This document shows, one piece after another, positions 1 to 7,318 of a stretch of 11,849 nucleotides of DNA. The stretch's first letter is position 1, and the number at the start of each line of letters is the position of its first letter. Position numbers and translations under genes: made by a program. The notes under the pieces are model-generated. The model did not search any database. It had not been told where the DNA came from and saw only the letters and a program-made list of their open reading frames with translations. This DNA is from Bacteroidales bacterium (GTDB taxonomy: Bacteria; Bacteroidota; Bacteroidia; Bacteroidales; WCHB1-69): assembly GCA_031257735.1 (NCBI GenBank), contig JAIROC010000286.1:1-11849 (forward strand), given 5' to 3'.

Positions 1-1291
1 AGGGGACATTATACAAGCGATATTTTTTTCCCGAAGACAAAGTAATTTCATCTATCGAAAATCTTTGAGACCATACTCTTATAGCTATTTCGGCGGACGA
101 GTTTTCCATAAAAATCTGCAATGATTTCAGTTTTGTATTATGTCCTGATTTCACTTCTACAGGAATTAGTTGACTATCTTCTTGGAGGATGAAATCTATT
201 TCTGCCTCCGAACCTTTCTTATTTCGTACCCAATATTTACGTTTGCTTGAAACACGGTAATCATTGGACATAAGCTCGTATGCGACCATTTGTTCTGCTA
301 TATTACCACGCCATACGTCTAAAATATCCTTTGCTCCAAAAACTTTTTTTTGGATGTTGGCAACATAATTAACCAAACCTGTGTCTATCCAAAACAACTT
401 TGGCGAACGTTTCAAATCTGTTGTCATTGGTAAAGTCGTATTGGTTGTTGGATAAACCAATTCCAAAAGCATTGTTTTTTCCAAAGTACGAAATGCTTCA
501 CCCATTTCACGCGCTCTATACGACGAACCTGCAAAATTGCTCAAAGTAATTCTCTTCCCTGCAAATTGCCATCCTTCCTGTAAAATATATCGAATAATAT
601 GTCGTATAAGTTCGTTACGGGCGTATTTTTCCACATCATCTTTGTAACCGATAAGTAAAGTTTCATATATATTGTTTAAAGAAACCAAATCTCTGTGTTG
701 TGCATAATGCGCTACAATTTCAGGCATTCCACCTATTAAAGTAAAGGTGTTAAACAAATCCATTACTTTTGCATGTAGGATGTCGGGGATTGTACATTGA
801 TGTATGGCTTTTGCAAGTTCGGTTTCACCCAATGCTCCTAAATATTCGTCAAAACTACAGGGATGAACAGCCATGTATTCCACTCGTCCCACAGGAAACG
901 AGATATGCGTGTCTATTAAACTTTCCAACAATGAACCCGCTGAAATGACATAAATATCAGGCGTCTCTTCATAAAAATATCGCAAACGAGCCACCGCTGC
1001 AGGCGAATTTTGAATTTCGTCAATAAACAGTAAAGTACGGTTTTTCTGTCGTGGTTTATTGCAAAACAAATAAATTGCCGTCAATAAATCTTCTGTTGAT
1101 TTATCTGTATCAAACAATGTTTTTGTCCGTTTATGTTCGAGGTTTAGGTAAAGATAAGTGTCAAACTGTTGGGCAAACATATTCACGATAGTTGTTTTGC
1201 CAACTTGTCGTGAACCTCGTAACACAAGAGGTTTCCTGTTTTGTTTTTCAGCCCATAGCGATAGGTTTTCTAATATATTTCTTTTGTACAT
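1..1291 (-). CDS. AAA-family ATPase with C-terminal DUF4143 / nuclease-like domain, C-terminus cut by window edge
   Basis: The minus strand reads without a stop from an ATG at 1289-1291 to the window edge, giving 430 residues. The N-terminal half is a P-loop ATPase: Walker A GSRQVGKTT at residues 26-34, Walker B LLFIDEIQ at 87-94, and a sensor-like segment VISAGSLLE at 115-123. The second half, from about residue 205, matches the DUF4143 type; it contains a PD-(D/E)XK-like pattern with E364 and D366 in EAEIDFIL and E379/K381 in PVEVKSG. Such proteins are usually about 380-450 residues, so only a short tail is probably missing. They are abundant in gut Bacteroidota; some are suspected of roles in mobile elements or defence, but no substrate is established. 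The gene is divergent from everything downstream. Two 20-bp direct repeats lie 44-96 bp upstream of its start. Family assignment is firm; function is unknown. Confidence 0.9.
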   Translation of the reverse strand, partial: MYKRNILENLSLWAEKQNRKPLVLRGSRQVGKTTIVNMFAQQFDTYLYLNLEHKRTKTLFDTDKSTEDLLTAIYLFCNKPRQKNRTLLFIDEIQNSPAAVARLRYFYEETPDIYVISAGSLLESLIDTHISFPVGRVEYMAVHPCSFDEYLGALGETELAKAIHQCTIPDILHAKVMDLFNTFTLIGGMPEIVAHYAQHRDLVSLNNIYETLLIGYKDDVEKYARNELIRHIIRYILQEGWQFAGKRITLSNFAGSSYRAREMGEAFRTLEKTMLLELVYPTTNTTLPMTTDLKRSPKLFWIDTGLVNYVANIQKKVFGAKDILDVWRGNIAEQMVAYELMSNDYRVSSKRKYWVRNKKGSEAEIDFILQEDSQLIPVEVKSGHNTKLKSLQIFMENSSAEIAIRVWSQRFSIDEITLSSGKKYRLYNVP

Positions 1292-1334
1292 AACGCTTTA
1301 TTGTTATAATTCCAACAGTATAAATATTGTTTTT

Positions 1335-1387
1335 TGTTTCAAAGTAACGGTATATTCTGCAGAAAATTGTTTCAAAGTGACGGTATA
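1335..1387. repeat. Pair of 20-bp direct repeats upstream of the AAA/DUF4143 gene
   Basis: TGTTTCAAAGTAACGGTATA at 1335-1354 recurs at 1368-1387 with one mismatch (A to G), a period of 33 bp, close to three helical turns. The pair lies 44-96 bp upstream of the minus-strand start at 1291. Read on the minus strand each copy ends its core with TTACTTTG or TCACTTTG, close to the Bacteroidota -7 box TAnnTTTG. The gap between the two TTTG elements (29 bp) is too long for them to form one -33/-7 pair. They could be binding sites for a regulator or remnants of a tandem duplication. Confidence 0.7.
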
Positions 1388-1422
1388 AACACGGAAAAGG
1401 CTGTTTAGAAAAGTTTATTTTT

Positions 1423-1450
1423 CCGTCATTGCAATAGCAGCGAAGCAATC
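1423..1450. repeat. Degenerate extragenic repeat (CCGTCATTGC...GAAGCAATC type)
   Basis: The stretch begins CCGTCATTGCAA and ends CGAAGCAATC, with ATTGC and GCAAT as short inverted arms. It resembles the extragenic repeat of the form CGTCATTGCGAG...CGAAGCAATC that I recall from many bacterial genomes, here with a degenerate centre. The first 12 bases recur exactly at 10591-10602 in the spacer before the other AAA ATPase. The match to the general repeat is from memory. Confidence 0.5.
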
Positions 1451-1510
1451 GAATTTACAAGTTCGATACAGTCAAAACACAGTCTATCTCTGAAAAAATT
1501 TTATTTATTT

Positions 1511-1542
1511 TTCGTATTGTTTCAAAAAAAATTGTACATTTG
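1511..1542 (+). promoter_or_regulatory. Bacteroidota-type promoter for the 128-residue protein gene
   Basis: A perfect -7 box TACATTTG lies at 1535-1542 and is followed by CA. A near -33 box TTCG lies at 1511-1514, 20 bp upstream (consensus TTTG, spacing about 19-21). The box ends 29 bp before the ATG at 1572. Confidence 0.6.
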
Positions 1543-1571
1543 CACTTTCAAAATAATATGGTGAAAAGGAA

Positions 1572-1958
1572 ATGAGAATAGTAATTATTTCATTGGTAAT
1601 GACACTTTTGATGATGGGTAAGAATTGTACATATATTGATATAAATGTACAAACTCTATCGTTATGCCATCAAGTGGAGTCAAATCAAGACACAGGTCAA
1701 TCTTCTTTTAATGACTGCGAACATTTTATTTCTGAATCATCACAATGGCTTCCAAATGCAGGAGAGAAACCTGTCTTTTCATACAATATTATTTCTTTTG
1801 TTAGACAACTCCCTGAAAATATTTCTTTTAAAGAGTTTTGCGTAAAACGGCTAATCAAAAGCAGAATATTCCTGAGAGAAACTGTTTTCAGTTTTTGCCA
1901 CGCACTGAAATTGTATAATGGATATTATACTTTTGGGATTGGCAAATTACGATGTTAG
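1572..1958 (+). CDS. Small unrecognised protein, probably exported (128 aa)
   Basis: I do not recognise this protein. It starts with a short basic-hydrophobic segment (residues 1-16, MRIVIISLVMTLLMMG) that could be a signal peptide or membrane anchor. The following C19 does not sit in a standard lipobox. The rest is polar with four further cysteines in the body (C32, C49, C90, C109) and a terminal C128, and has no recognisable domain. The start at 1572 is supported by a good Bacteroidota promoter ending at 1542 and by the purine-rich GAAAAGG just upstream, one of the few places here resembling a ribosome binding site. It is separated by 165 bp from the next gene, which has its own candidate promoter, so it is likely monocistronic. 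Overlapping frames (for example 1645-1845) look like shadows. It could be a real small secreted protein or a decayed gene. Confidence 0.5.
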   Translation: MRIVIISLVMTLLMMGKNCTYIDINVQTLSLCHQVESNQDTGQSSFNDCEHFISESSQWLPNAGEKPVFSYNIISFVRQLPENISFKEFCVKRLIKSRIFLRETVFSFCHALKLYNGYYTFGIGKLRC

Positions 1959-2072
1959 AAATTTCCCATTCTATTTTATAATGCTATAAGATACTTCTTA
2001 TCAGGCATTGCTTTCTATTTTATTTATTTATTTACAAGATTATGTATTGCTTTGGCAAATGAGTTTGATTTG

Positions 2073-2102
2073 TTTGATGGCAGTATATGTGATTTGTATT
2101 TG
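2073..2102 (+). promoter_or_regulatory. Candidate promoter for the NhaD unit
   Basis: TTTG at 2073-2076 is followed after 18 bp by TGTATTTG at 2095-2102, one mismatch from the Bacteroidota -7 box TAnnTTTG. It ends 21 bp before the ATG at 2124. The spacer 1959-2123 holds nothing else I can identify. Confidence 0.4.
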
Positions 2103-2123
2103 AATACCATTAATATTAAATAA

Positions 2124-2687
2124 ATGTATAACAAAAAAATAAAAAAACGACTTATGGAAAATTTCGAACGAATTGAGAGTAAAATTCAAAATATGAAAGA
2201 GGAAAAAATCCTCAAAGTAAAGAGCAATCCCCTAAGCTCAATTATCATAACGATAACGGGGATAATGATTGTTATTCTTGGTCTAACAATCATTCATGGA
2301 GAGACTTTAACGCCATTATTCATAATGGCAGGCGCTATAACGGCAATAGTTGGAGTAATTTATTTGGTAATGAAAACAGGTAAAAATGCCGGTGATTATA
2401 TCTATGAGCCAACAGGTAAAAAACTCAAAAAATATAAGATGTATGTAGAGTCTAATGATGCAAAAAAAATCATTACCTCTATAACTAACAATAACTTTAG
2501 TGGGATGAAAAATATAAAAAAGGCAGCATATTCAGGCTTCTTAATGGAAATAAGAGGCACGAATGACGGTGCAATTTTTATTTTTCAGCTGTTAGAGTAT
2601 ATTCCACATGATTTTGTTCCTTCATCGCCTGTGGTAGTTTTGCATGGAGAAGACGCTAAAACAATGTTTGATATTTTAAAAGTATAA
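2124..2687 (+). CDS. Two-helix membrane protein of unknown function, paired with NhaD
   Basis: The protein has 187 residues. A charged N-terminal segment (residues 1-34, rich in Lys and Glu, possibly helical) precedes two hydrophobic helices at about 38-57 and 62-83. A soluble C-terminal domain of about 100 residues follows (from the YIYEPTGKKLKKYK region onward), ending with PSSPVVVLHGEDAKTMFDILKV. The helical hairpin suggests both ends lie on the same, probably cytoplasmic, side. The stop codon is 4 bp before the start of the NhaD gene, so the two are surely cotranscribed. This suggests an accessory or regulatory role for the antiporter, but that is inference from position only. An internal Met at residue 11 (2154) is an alternative start; neither start has a Shine-Dalgarno sequence. 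I cannot assign a family. Confidence 0.85.
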   Translation: MYNKKIKKRLMENFERIESKIQNMKEEKILKVKSNPLSSIIITITGIMIVILGLTIIHGETLTPLFIMAGAITAIVGVIYLVMKTGKNAGDYIYEPTGKKLKKYKMYVESNDAKKIITSITNNNFSGMKNIKKAAYSGFLMEIRGTNDGAIFIFQLLEYIPHDFVPSSPVVVLHGEDAKTMFDILKV

Positions 2688-2691
2688 TGAT

Positions 2692-4191
2692 ATGGACATA
2701 ATATTTTGTATAATCATTCTTGTATTTATTGCGGGATATGCATGTATTGCGTTAGAGCATCCGTTGAAGATAAATAAAACAGCATCAGCATTATTATTGG
2801 GTGTTTTCTTGTGGACATTCATGATAATCGGAGGAGAAAGTACTGTTTTTAATACCGAACTGCATCAGAATTTTTTAGATTTTCAAAGACTTAAATTGGC
2901 TGATGGCAGTTTTATGGATTGGCTGATTCAGCATGAATTAATTACGAAATTAGGTGAGATAGCTGAAATACTGTTTTTTCTCTTGGGTGCAATGACTATT
3001 GTTGAATTGATAGATACATATAGCGGATTTAAAATCATTACAGACAGGATAAAAACAACGAGCAGAGTTAAGTTTCTATGGCTTGTTGTTGTTATAACAT
3101 TCTTTATGTCTGCAGTTTTGGATAATATGACCACGACAATTGTTATGGTTACTTTACTGCGAAAATTAATCACGACGAAAGAAGACCGCTGGTTTTTTGC
3201 AGGGATGGTAGTTTTGGCAGCCAATGCAGGTGGAACATGGTCGCCAATAGGAGACGTTACTACGATTATGTTATGGGTAGGAAAAAAAGTAAGTACAATC
3301 AATATTATTATCAAAACATTCCTTGCAAGTTTTATCTCTATTGTTGTGCCGTTGATCATTCTCTCTTTTAAGCTAAAAGGAAATTTTACATCCCCACAGC
3401 AAATAGAAAATGGTTCAAGAGAAGAAAATGAGATTAAAATCTCAAGCAAGTTACGTTTATTTATGCTTTGCACGGGTGTTGGCGTTTTGATTTTTGTACC
3501 TGTTTTTAAATCAATTACTCATTTGCCACCTTATATGGGAATGATTGGCGGATTGGCTCTGTTGTGGGTAATTACGGAATTATTGCAACGCAGACTTGCT
3601 CAAAAAGGAAATAAAAAATTAACAGTTCCTGTGATATTGTCACGGATTGATGTTTCGAGTATACTTTTCTTTTTGGGTATTTTATTGGCAGTTGCAGCCT
3701 TGCAGGTATGCGGACATCTTTTGCTATTAGCAGGGTCATTGGACAATATTCCTTTGGCAGAACCCGAAAAATATTTCGTTATCAGTTATATTATTGGGTT
3801 ATTGTCTTCTGTGATAGATAATGTTCCTTTGGTGGCAGGAGCAATGGGCATGTATTCTTTTGAGATAGATCATTATTTTTGGGAATTTATCGCCTATTGT
3901 GCTGGTACAGGAGGCAGTATTCTTATCATAGGTTCTGCGGCTGGAGTGGCGGCAATGGGATTGGAAAAAATTGACTTTATCTGGTATCTAAAAAAAGTGT
4001 CATGGTTGGCGCTTGTTGGATATACTGCTGGAGCATTGATGTTTATTGCTCAAAATTATCATGGCATAAAATCAAAACATGCGAATGAAGAAATCAGTAA
4101 CAATCAAATTGTCGAAGATAAAAAGACAATTCATGCCATTTCTTTATCGGATATGCAGCAGCACGAATATACGAATACCTGTGTCTGTTAG
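2692..4191 (+). CDS. nhaD: NhaD-type Na+/H+ antiporter
   Basis: This 499-residue polytopic membrane protein belongs to the NhaD family of the ion-transporter superfamily. It exchanges Na+ (or Li+) for H+ across the inner membrane. The two inverted structural halves are visible: SAVLDNMTTT at 140-149 with AANAGGTWSPIGDVTT at 176-191 in the first, and SSVIDNVPLV at 372-381 with GTGGSILIIGSAAG at 405-418 in the second. The Asp of each [LI]DN motif (D144 and D376) and D188 are the likely ion-binding acids. About 11-12 hydrophobic helices are separated by a charged loop near 230-255. The C-terminal tail after about residue 455 is hydrophilic and ends in a Cys-Val-Cys; it looks lineage-specific. 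The gene follows the two-helix protein by 4 bp and lies upstream of the Na+-pumping decarboxylase genes, which have their own promoter. Confidence 0.93.
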   Translation: MDIIFCIIILVFIAGYACIALEHPLKINKTASALLLGVFLWTFMIIGGESTVFNTELHQNFLDFQRLKLADGSFMDWLIQHELITKLGEIAEILFFLLGAMTIVELIDTYSGFKIITDRIKTTSRVKFLWLVVVITFFMSAVLDNMTTTIVMVTLLRKLITTKEDRWFFAGMVVLAANAGGTWSPIGDVTTIMLWVGKKVSTINIIIKTFLASFISIVVPLIILSFKLKGNFTSPQQIENGSREENEIKISSKLRLFMLCTGVGVLIFVPVFKSITHLPPYMGMIGGLALLWVITELLQRRLAQKGNKKLTVPVILSRIDVSSILFFLGILLAVAALQVCGHLLLLAGSLDNIPLAEPEKYFVISYIIGLLSSVIDNVPLVAGAMGMYSFEIDHYFWEFIAYCAGTGGSILIIGSAAGVAAMGLEKIDFIWYLKKVSWLALVGYTAGALMFIAQNYHGIKSKHANEEISNNQIVEDKKTIHAISLSDMQQHEYTNTCVC

Positions 4192-4240
4192 AGTTTTAAT
4201 AATCAGATGTTACTTTTTTGTTAAGTTTCTTATGAAGGTA

Positions 4241-4270
4241 CAAAGATATGATAAAAATTTTCTATCTTTG
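4241..4270 (+). promoter_or_regulatory. Decarboxylase operon promoter with mirrored -7 box
   Basis: TATCTTTG at 4263-4270, followed by CA, is a perfect Bacteroidota -7 box (TAnnTTTG) and ends 63 bp before the OadG start. Its exact inverse CAAAGATA stands at 4241-4248, giving 8-bp inverted arms around a 14-bp AT-rich centre. No TTTG is found at the expected -33 distance. The left arm could be a -7 box on the minus strand, an operator half-site, or stem-forming sequence. This is the best promoter candidate for the five-gene unit that follows. Confidence 0.6.
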
Positions 4271-4333
4271 CAGCGTTGAAAAAAACGGGTTATATTTAAT
4301 TAAAAAATTGAATAATATAGAGTTGTGTTAAGA

Positions 4334-5239
4334 ATGAGGGTTATTGTTTTAAAAATTTTCTTTTGTTTGTTGCTGATGTTATCAATAGTTAGCATTAAGG
4401 GACAGGGGATTAAAGATATTCGTATCAATGAAATATTGGTAAAGAATGATAGTAATTGTATAGATCAATATGGCGTACGCAGTGGTTGGTTTGAGCTTTT
4501 TAATACGGGATATTCTACGGCGGATGTAGGTGGATGTTTTGTAACCAATGACATTTACAATCCAACAAAGTACCGTATTCCGAAAGGAGATCCACGAACG
4601 AAAATGGCATCCAGAACATATTCTCTTTTTTATGCTTATAATAGCGTAGATAGAGGTATTTTTCATGTCAATTTTTCGTTGGATGAAATTGGATTTTTAG
4701 CGTTGTTTGATCAGAGCGGACGAATTTTAATAGATAGTGTAAGTTACGATGTAACGGCACAGCGTAATGATGTTTCTTTTGGAAAAATGGAAAATATTCC
4801 CTTAGAAAAGGCTATTTGGGAATACATAGAAGAGCCTACACCCAATGCAATTAATTACACTACTGTTGAAAAAACACGGGCGGAAAAATATGCCGAAACT
4901 GACAGGTATGGCATTATTATCACAATTACAACCATGGCAATTGTGTTTACTGTTTTACTGCTTTTGGCAATTATATTTATCAATACAGGAAAGTATTTTA
5001 AAAGAAAAACACCTTCCCGAAAACAGAAAAAAGAAATACAGTCAGTACAAAATACGCAAGAAACATTGAATACGGATGGATTGGAATTAGCCGCCATTGC
5101 AACGGCATTACATCTGTATTTTGATGACCAGCATGAAGTTGAACAAACAGGTTTTTGGTTAAACCGTAGCTTAAATCAGCAGACGCCCTGGGCGGCTAAA
5201 CATATTTTATTTAAAAAATCACCAAGAAGAAAAAAATAA
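4334..5239 (+). CDS. Sodium pump decarboxylase gamma subunit (OadG-like) with periplasmic lamin-tail domain
   Basis: The 301-residue protein has a signal peptide (about 1-24). A lamin-tail (LTD) beta-sandwich follows at about 27-175 (IRINEILVKN near 29-38, WFELFNTG near 52-59, PTPNAIN at its end). A single membrane helix spans about 193-216. The short OadG-like cytoplasmic end reads LELAAIATALHLYFDD near 250-265 and ends near PWAAKH. OadG is the small subunit that anchors and assembles the carboxyltransferase on the membrane pump; classical versions are only about 80-100 residues and lack the LTD. The topology fits: the LTD falls in the periplasm and the OadG end in the cytoplasm. I chose ATG 4334 over GTG 4325 because it places a clean signal peptide at the N-terminus. 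This is the first gene of the operon, and the biotin carrier follows after 40 bp. The role of the LTD is unknown. Confidence 0.85.
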   Translation: MRVIVLKIFFCLLLMLSIVSIKGQGIKDIRINEILVKNDSNCIDQYGVRSGWFELFNTGYSTADVGGCFVTNDIYNPTKYRIPKGDPRTKMASRTYSLFYAYNSVDRGIFHVNFSLDEIGFLALFDQSGRILIDSVSYDVTAQRNDVSFGKMENIPLEKAIWEYIEEPTPNAINYTTVEKTRAEKYAETDRYGIIITITTMAIVFTVLLLLAIIFINTGKYFKRKTPSRKQKKEIQSVQNTQETLNTDGLELAAIATALHLYFDDQHEVEQTGFWLNRSLNQQTPWAAKHILFKKSPRRKK

Positions 5240-5279
5240 TAACAATAACATCGCATTAATATAGTATTAAATCAATTAT

Positions 5280-5690
5280 ATGAAGGAATATAAGTTTAAA
5301 ATAAGTGGTAAAGATTACACCGTATCTGTTGATAATGTAGAAGAGAATATTATAAATGTAACTGTCAATGGAAGTGTTCATCGGGTTGAATTGGAAGAAA
5401 AAGTTGCAGAAGTTCCTGTGGCACGACCTGTTGTTCAGCGTCCTGTTGCTGCGGCTACTAACGTTTCTACAACAAATGATAAACCTCTAAAATCCCCTCT
5501 TCCGGGCGTAATACTTGACATTTTTGTAAAAACAGGAGATACCGTTAAACAGGGACAAAAGGTTGTACTGTTGGAAGCCATGAAGATGGAAAATAATATT
5601 GACGCAGATAAAGATGGCGTGGTTAAAGAAATCAAAGTCTCTAGAGGAGATAGCGTAAACGAAGGTGATACAATATTAATAATAGGTTAG
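5280..5690 (+). CDS. Biotin carboxyl carrier subunit of methylmalonyl-CoA decarboxylase
   Basis: This 136-residue protein carries the carboxyl group on biotin between the carboxyltransferase and the OadB pump. The biotinyl domain fills about residues 68-136; the attachment site EAMKMEN puts biotin on K102. A conserved PLPGVILDI segment opens the domain at 73-81, and a second half-motif lies near GDSVNEGD at 123-130. Residues 1-42 form a small N-terminal module seen in decarboxylase carrier proteins, and a short Pro/Ala/Val-rich linker (about 45-60) joins the two. There is no biotin carboxylase domain or gene nearby, which supports a decarboxylase role. The stop lies 6 bp before the OadB start, so the two are cotranscribed and probably translationally coupled. 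In related clusters the gene is called mmdC or gcdC. Confidence 0.92.
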   Translation: MKEYKFKISGKDYTVSVDNVEENIINVTVNGSVHRVELEEKVAEVPVARPVVQRPVAAATNVSTTNDKPLKSPLPGVILDIFVKTGDTVKQGQKVVLLEAMKMENNIDADKDGVVKEIKVSRGDSVNEGDTILIIG

Positions 5691-5696
5691 TACAAT

Positions 5697-6848
5697 ATGG
5701 ATTTTTTTACAACAATAAGTGAAAATGTAACGCAGTTTTTGTCATATACAGGTTTTGCCAATGCAACATTTGGACACTTTGCCATGATATTGGTGGGATT
5801 GCTATTTTTATTTTTAGGAATAGCAAAAAAGTGGGAACCTATGCTTTTAGTCCCTATCGGTTTCGGTATCATAATAGGAAATATTCCGTTTACGCCGGGA
5901 TTTCAAATAGGAATATATGAGGATGGATCTGTATTGAATTACCTCTATTTTGGAGTATTAAAAGGCGTTTATCCACCCTTGATATTTTTGGGAATAGGCG
6001 CCATGACTGATTTTTCGGCATTGATTTCCAATCCGAAGATGATGTTGATAGGGGCTGCCGCTCAATTTGGTATTTTTGGCGCTTATATGACTGCAAGCGC
6101 ATTGGGATTTACTGCCGCAGAAGCAGGAGCAATTGGGATTATTGGAGGAGCAGACGGACCAACGGCTATTTTTCTCTCTTCCAAGTTAGCGCCTGATTTA
6201 ATGGGAGCTATTGCCGTATCCGCTTATTCTTATATGGCGTTAGTGCCTGTTATTCAGCCGCCCGTTATGAGATTATTGACAAATAAAAAGGAAAGACTTA
6301 TTCGTATGAAACCTGCTCGACAGGTCTCCCAAACTGAAAAAATTATTTTCCCAATCTTGGGATTGCTTTTAACCACGTTTGTCGTACCTGCAGGGCTGCC
6401 TTTGCTGGGGATGCTTTTCTTTGGTAATTTATTAAAAGAATGCGGTGTAACGCGGCGTTTGGCAAATACGGCAGCCAATCCGTTGATTGATATTGTTACG
6501 ATATTGTTAGGTTTGACAGTGGGGGCATCTACGCAGGCAACTACATTTTTAACGCCAAAATCTATTTTGATTTTTATTTTGGGGGCTTTTTCATTTATTG
6601 TAGCAACGGCAACAGGCGTTATTTTTGTGAAAATATTTAACTTGTTTTTAAAGGAAGAAAACAAAATTAACCCCTTAATCGGCAACGCAGGAGTAAGCGC
6701 TGTTCCTGATTCGGCACGCGTATCACATGAAGTAGGATTGCATTATGATAAAACAAATCATTTATTGATGCACGCCATGGGACCTAACGTTTCGGGAGTG
6801 ATTGGAAGCGCAGTTGCAGCAGGATTGTTATTAGGATTTTTAGGATAA
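5697..6848 (+). CDS. Sodium-translocating decarboxylase beta subunit (OadB family)
   Basis: This 383-residue inner-membrane protein decarboxylates carboxybiotin and exports Na+. The family signature IIGGADGPTAIFLSSKLAP is at 148-166; D153 in it corresponds to the Na+-binding D203 of the Klebsiella oxaloacetate decarboxylase. Aligned from memory by spacing, Y179 matches Y229, and N325, G329, S334 and R341 in NPLIGNAGVSAVPDSAR match N373, G377, S382 and R389, so all functionally tested positions appear intact. The C-terminal block HAMGPNVSGVIGSAVAAG at 359-376 is also typical. Length is normal for the short form of the family. In a methylmalonyl-CoA decarboxylase complex this subunit is called MmdB. 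It sits 6 bp after the carrier gene and 24 bp before the epimerase. Confidence 0.95.
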   Translation: MDFFTTISENVTQFLSYTGFANATFGHFAMILVGLLFLFLGIAKKWEPMLLVPIGFGIIIGNIPFTPGFQIGIYEDGSVLNYLYFGVLKGVYPPLIFLGIGAMTDFSALISNPKMMLIGAAAQFGIFGAYMTASALGFTAAEAGAIGIIGGADGPTAIFLSSKLAPDLMGAIAVSAYSYMALVPVIQPPVMRLLTNKKERLIRMKPARQVSQTEKIIFPILGLLLTTFVVPAGLPLLGMLFFGNLLKECGVTRRLANTAANPLIDIVTILLGLTVGASTQATTFLTPKSILIFILGAFSFIVATATGVIFVKIFNLFLKEENKINPLIGNAGVSAVPDSARVSHEVGLHYDKTNHLLMHAMGPNVSGVIGSAVAAGLLLGFLG

Positions 6849-6872
6849 TTAAATGTAAAGTATAATTAGAGT

Positions 6873-7286
6873 ATGAAATTATCACATATTGAACATATAG
6901 GTATCGCCGTTAAAAATTTGAATGAAGCGATAGCTTATTATGAAAATGTATTAGGATTAAAATGTTATGCGATAGAAGAGGTTGCAGACCAGAAAGTGAA
7001 AACGGCTTTCTTTATGGTTGGACAAACCAAAATAGAATTATTGGAAGCCACCGACCCTGAAGGTTCTATCGGCAAATTTATTGAAAAAAGAGGAGAAGGA
7101 ATACACCATATTGCTTTTGCTGTAGATAATCTGCCTTCTGCTTTGACGGAATTGGAAGAGAAATCAATCCAATTGATAGACAAACAACCACGAAAAGGCG
7201 CAGAAGGTTTGAATATTGCCTTTTTACATCCAAAATCAACAAAAGGAGTATTAACCGAATTGTGTGAAGACCCTGTTAAAAAATAA
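6873..7286 (+). CDS. mce: Methylmalonyl-CoA epimerase
   Basis: This 137-residue enzyme of the vicinal oxygen chelate (glyoxalase) superfamily interconverts (R)- and (S)-methylmalonyl-CoA in the cytoplasm. Two babab modules are visible. Likely metal ligands are H8 in HIGIAVKNL, E55 in TKIELLE, one of H78/H79 in GEGIHHIAF, and E129 in LTEL. The GEGIHHIAFAV segment and the closing HPKSTKGVLTELCE are characteristic of the epimerase and not of lactoylglutathione lyases. Position supports this: it lies between the pump subunit and the carboxyltransferase, and would convert the mutase product to the isomer the decarboxylase uses. It is a full-length gene. Confidence 0.95.
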   Translation: MKLSHIEHIGIAVKNLNEAIAYYENVLGLKCYAIEEVADQKVKTAFFMVGQTKIELLEATDPEGSIGKFIEKRGEGIHHIAFAVDNLPSALTELEEKSIQLIDKQPRKGAEGLNIAFLHPKSTKGVLTELCEDPVKK

Positions 7287-7318
7287 TATAATTTGATAAT
7301 GAATAAAAATATTGAAAT

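Noticed and set aside
1335..1387. CRISPR-like reading of the 33-bp-period repeat pair
   Set aside because: Only two copies, a 13-bp gap too short for a spacer, and no cas gene in the window.
2928..3473. 181-codon open frame on the minus strand inside nhaD
   Set aside because: It is entirely antisense to a well-supported conserved gene and its product has no recognisable domain.
6254..6685. 143-codon open frame on the minus strand inside the oadB-type gene
   Set aside because: Antisense shadow of a conserved membrane protein; its apparent composition follows from the sense codons.
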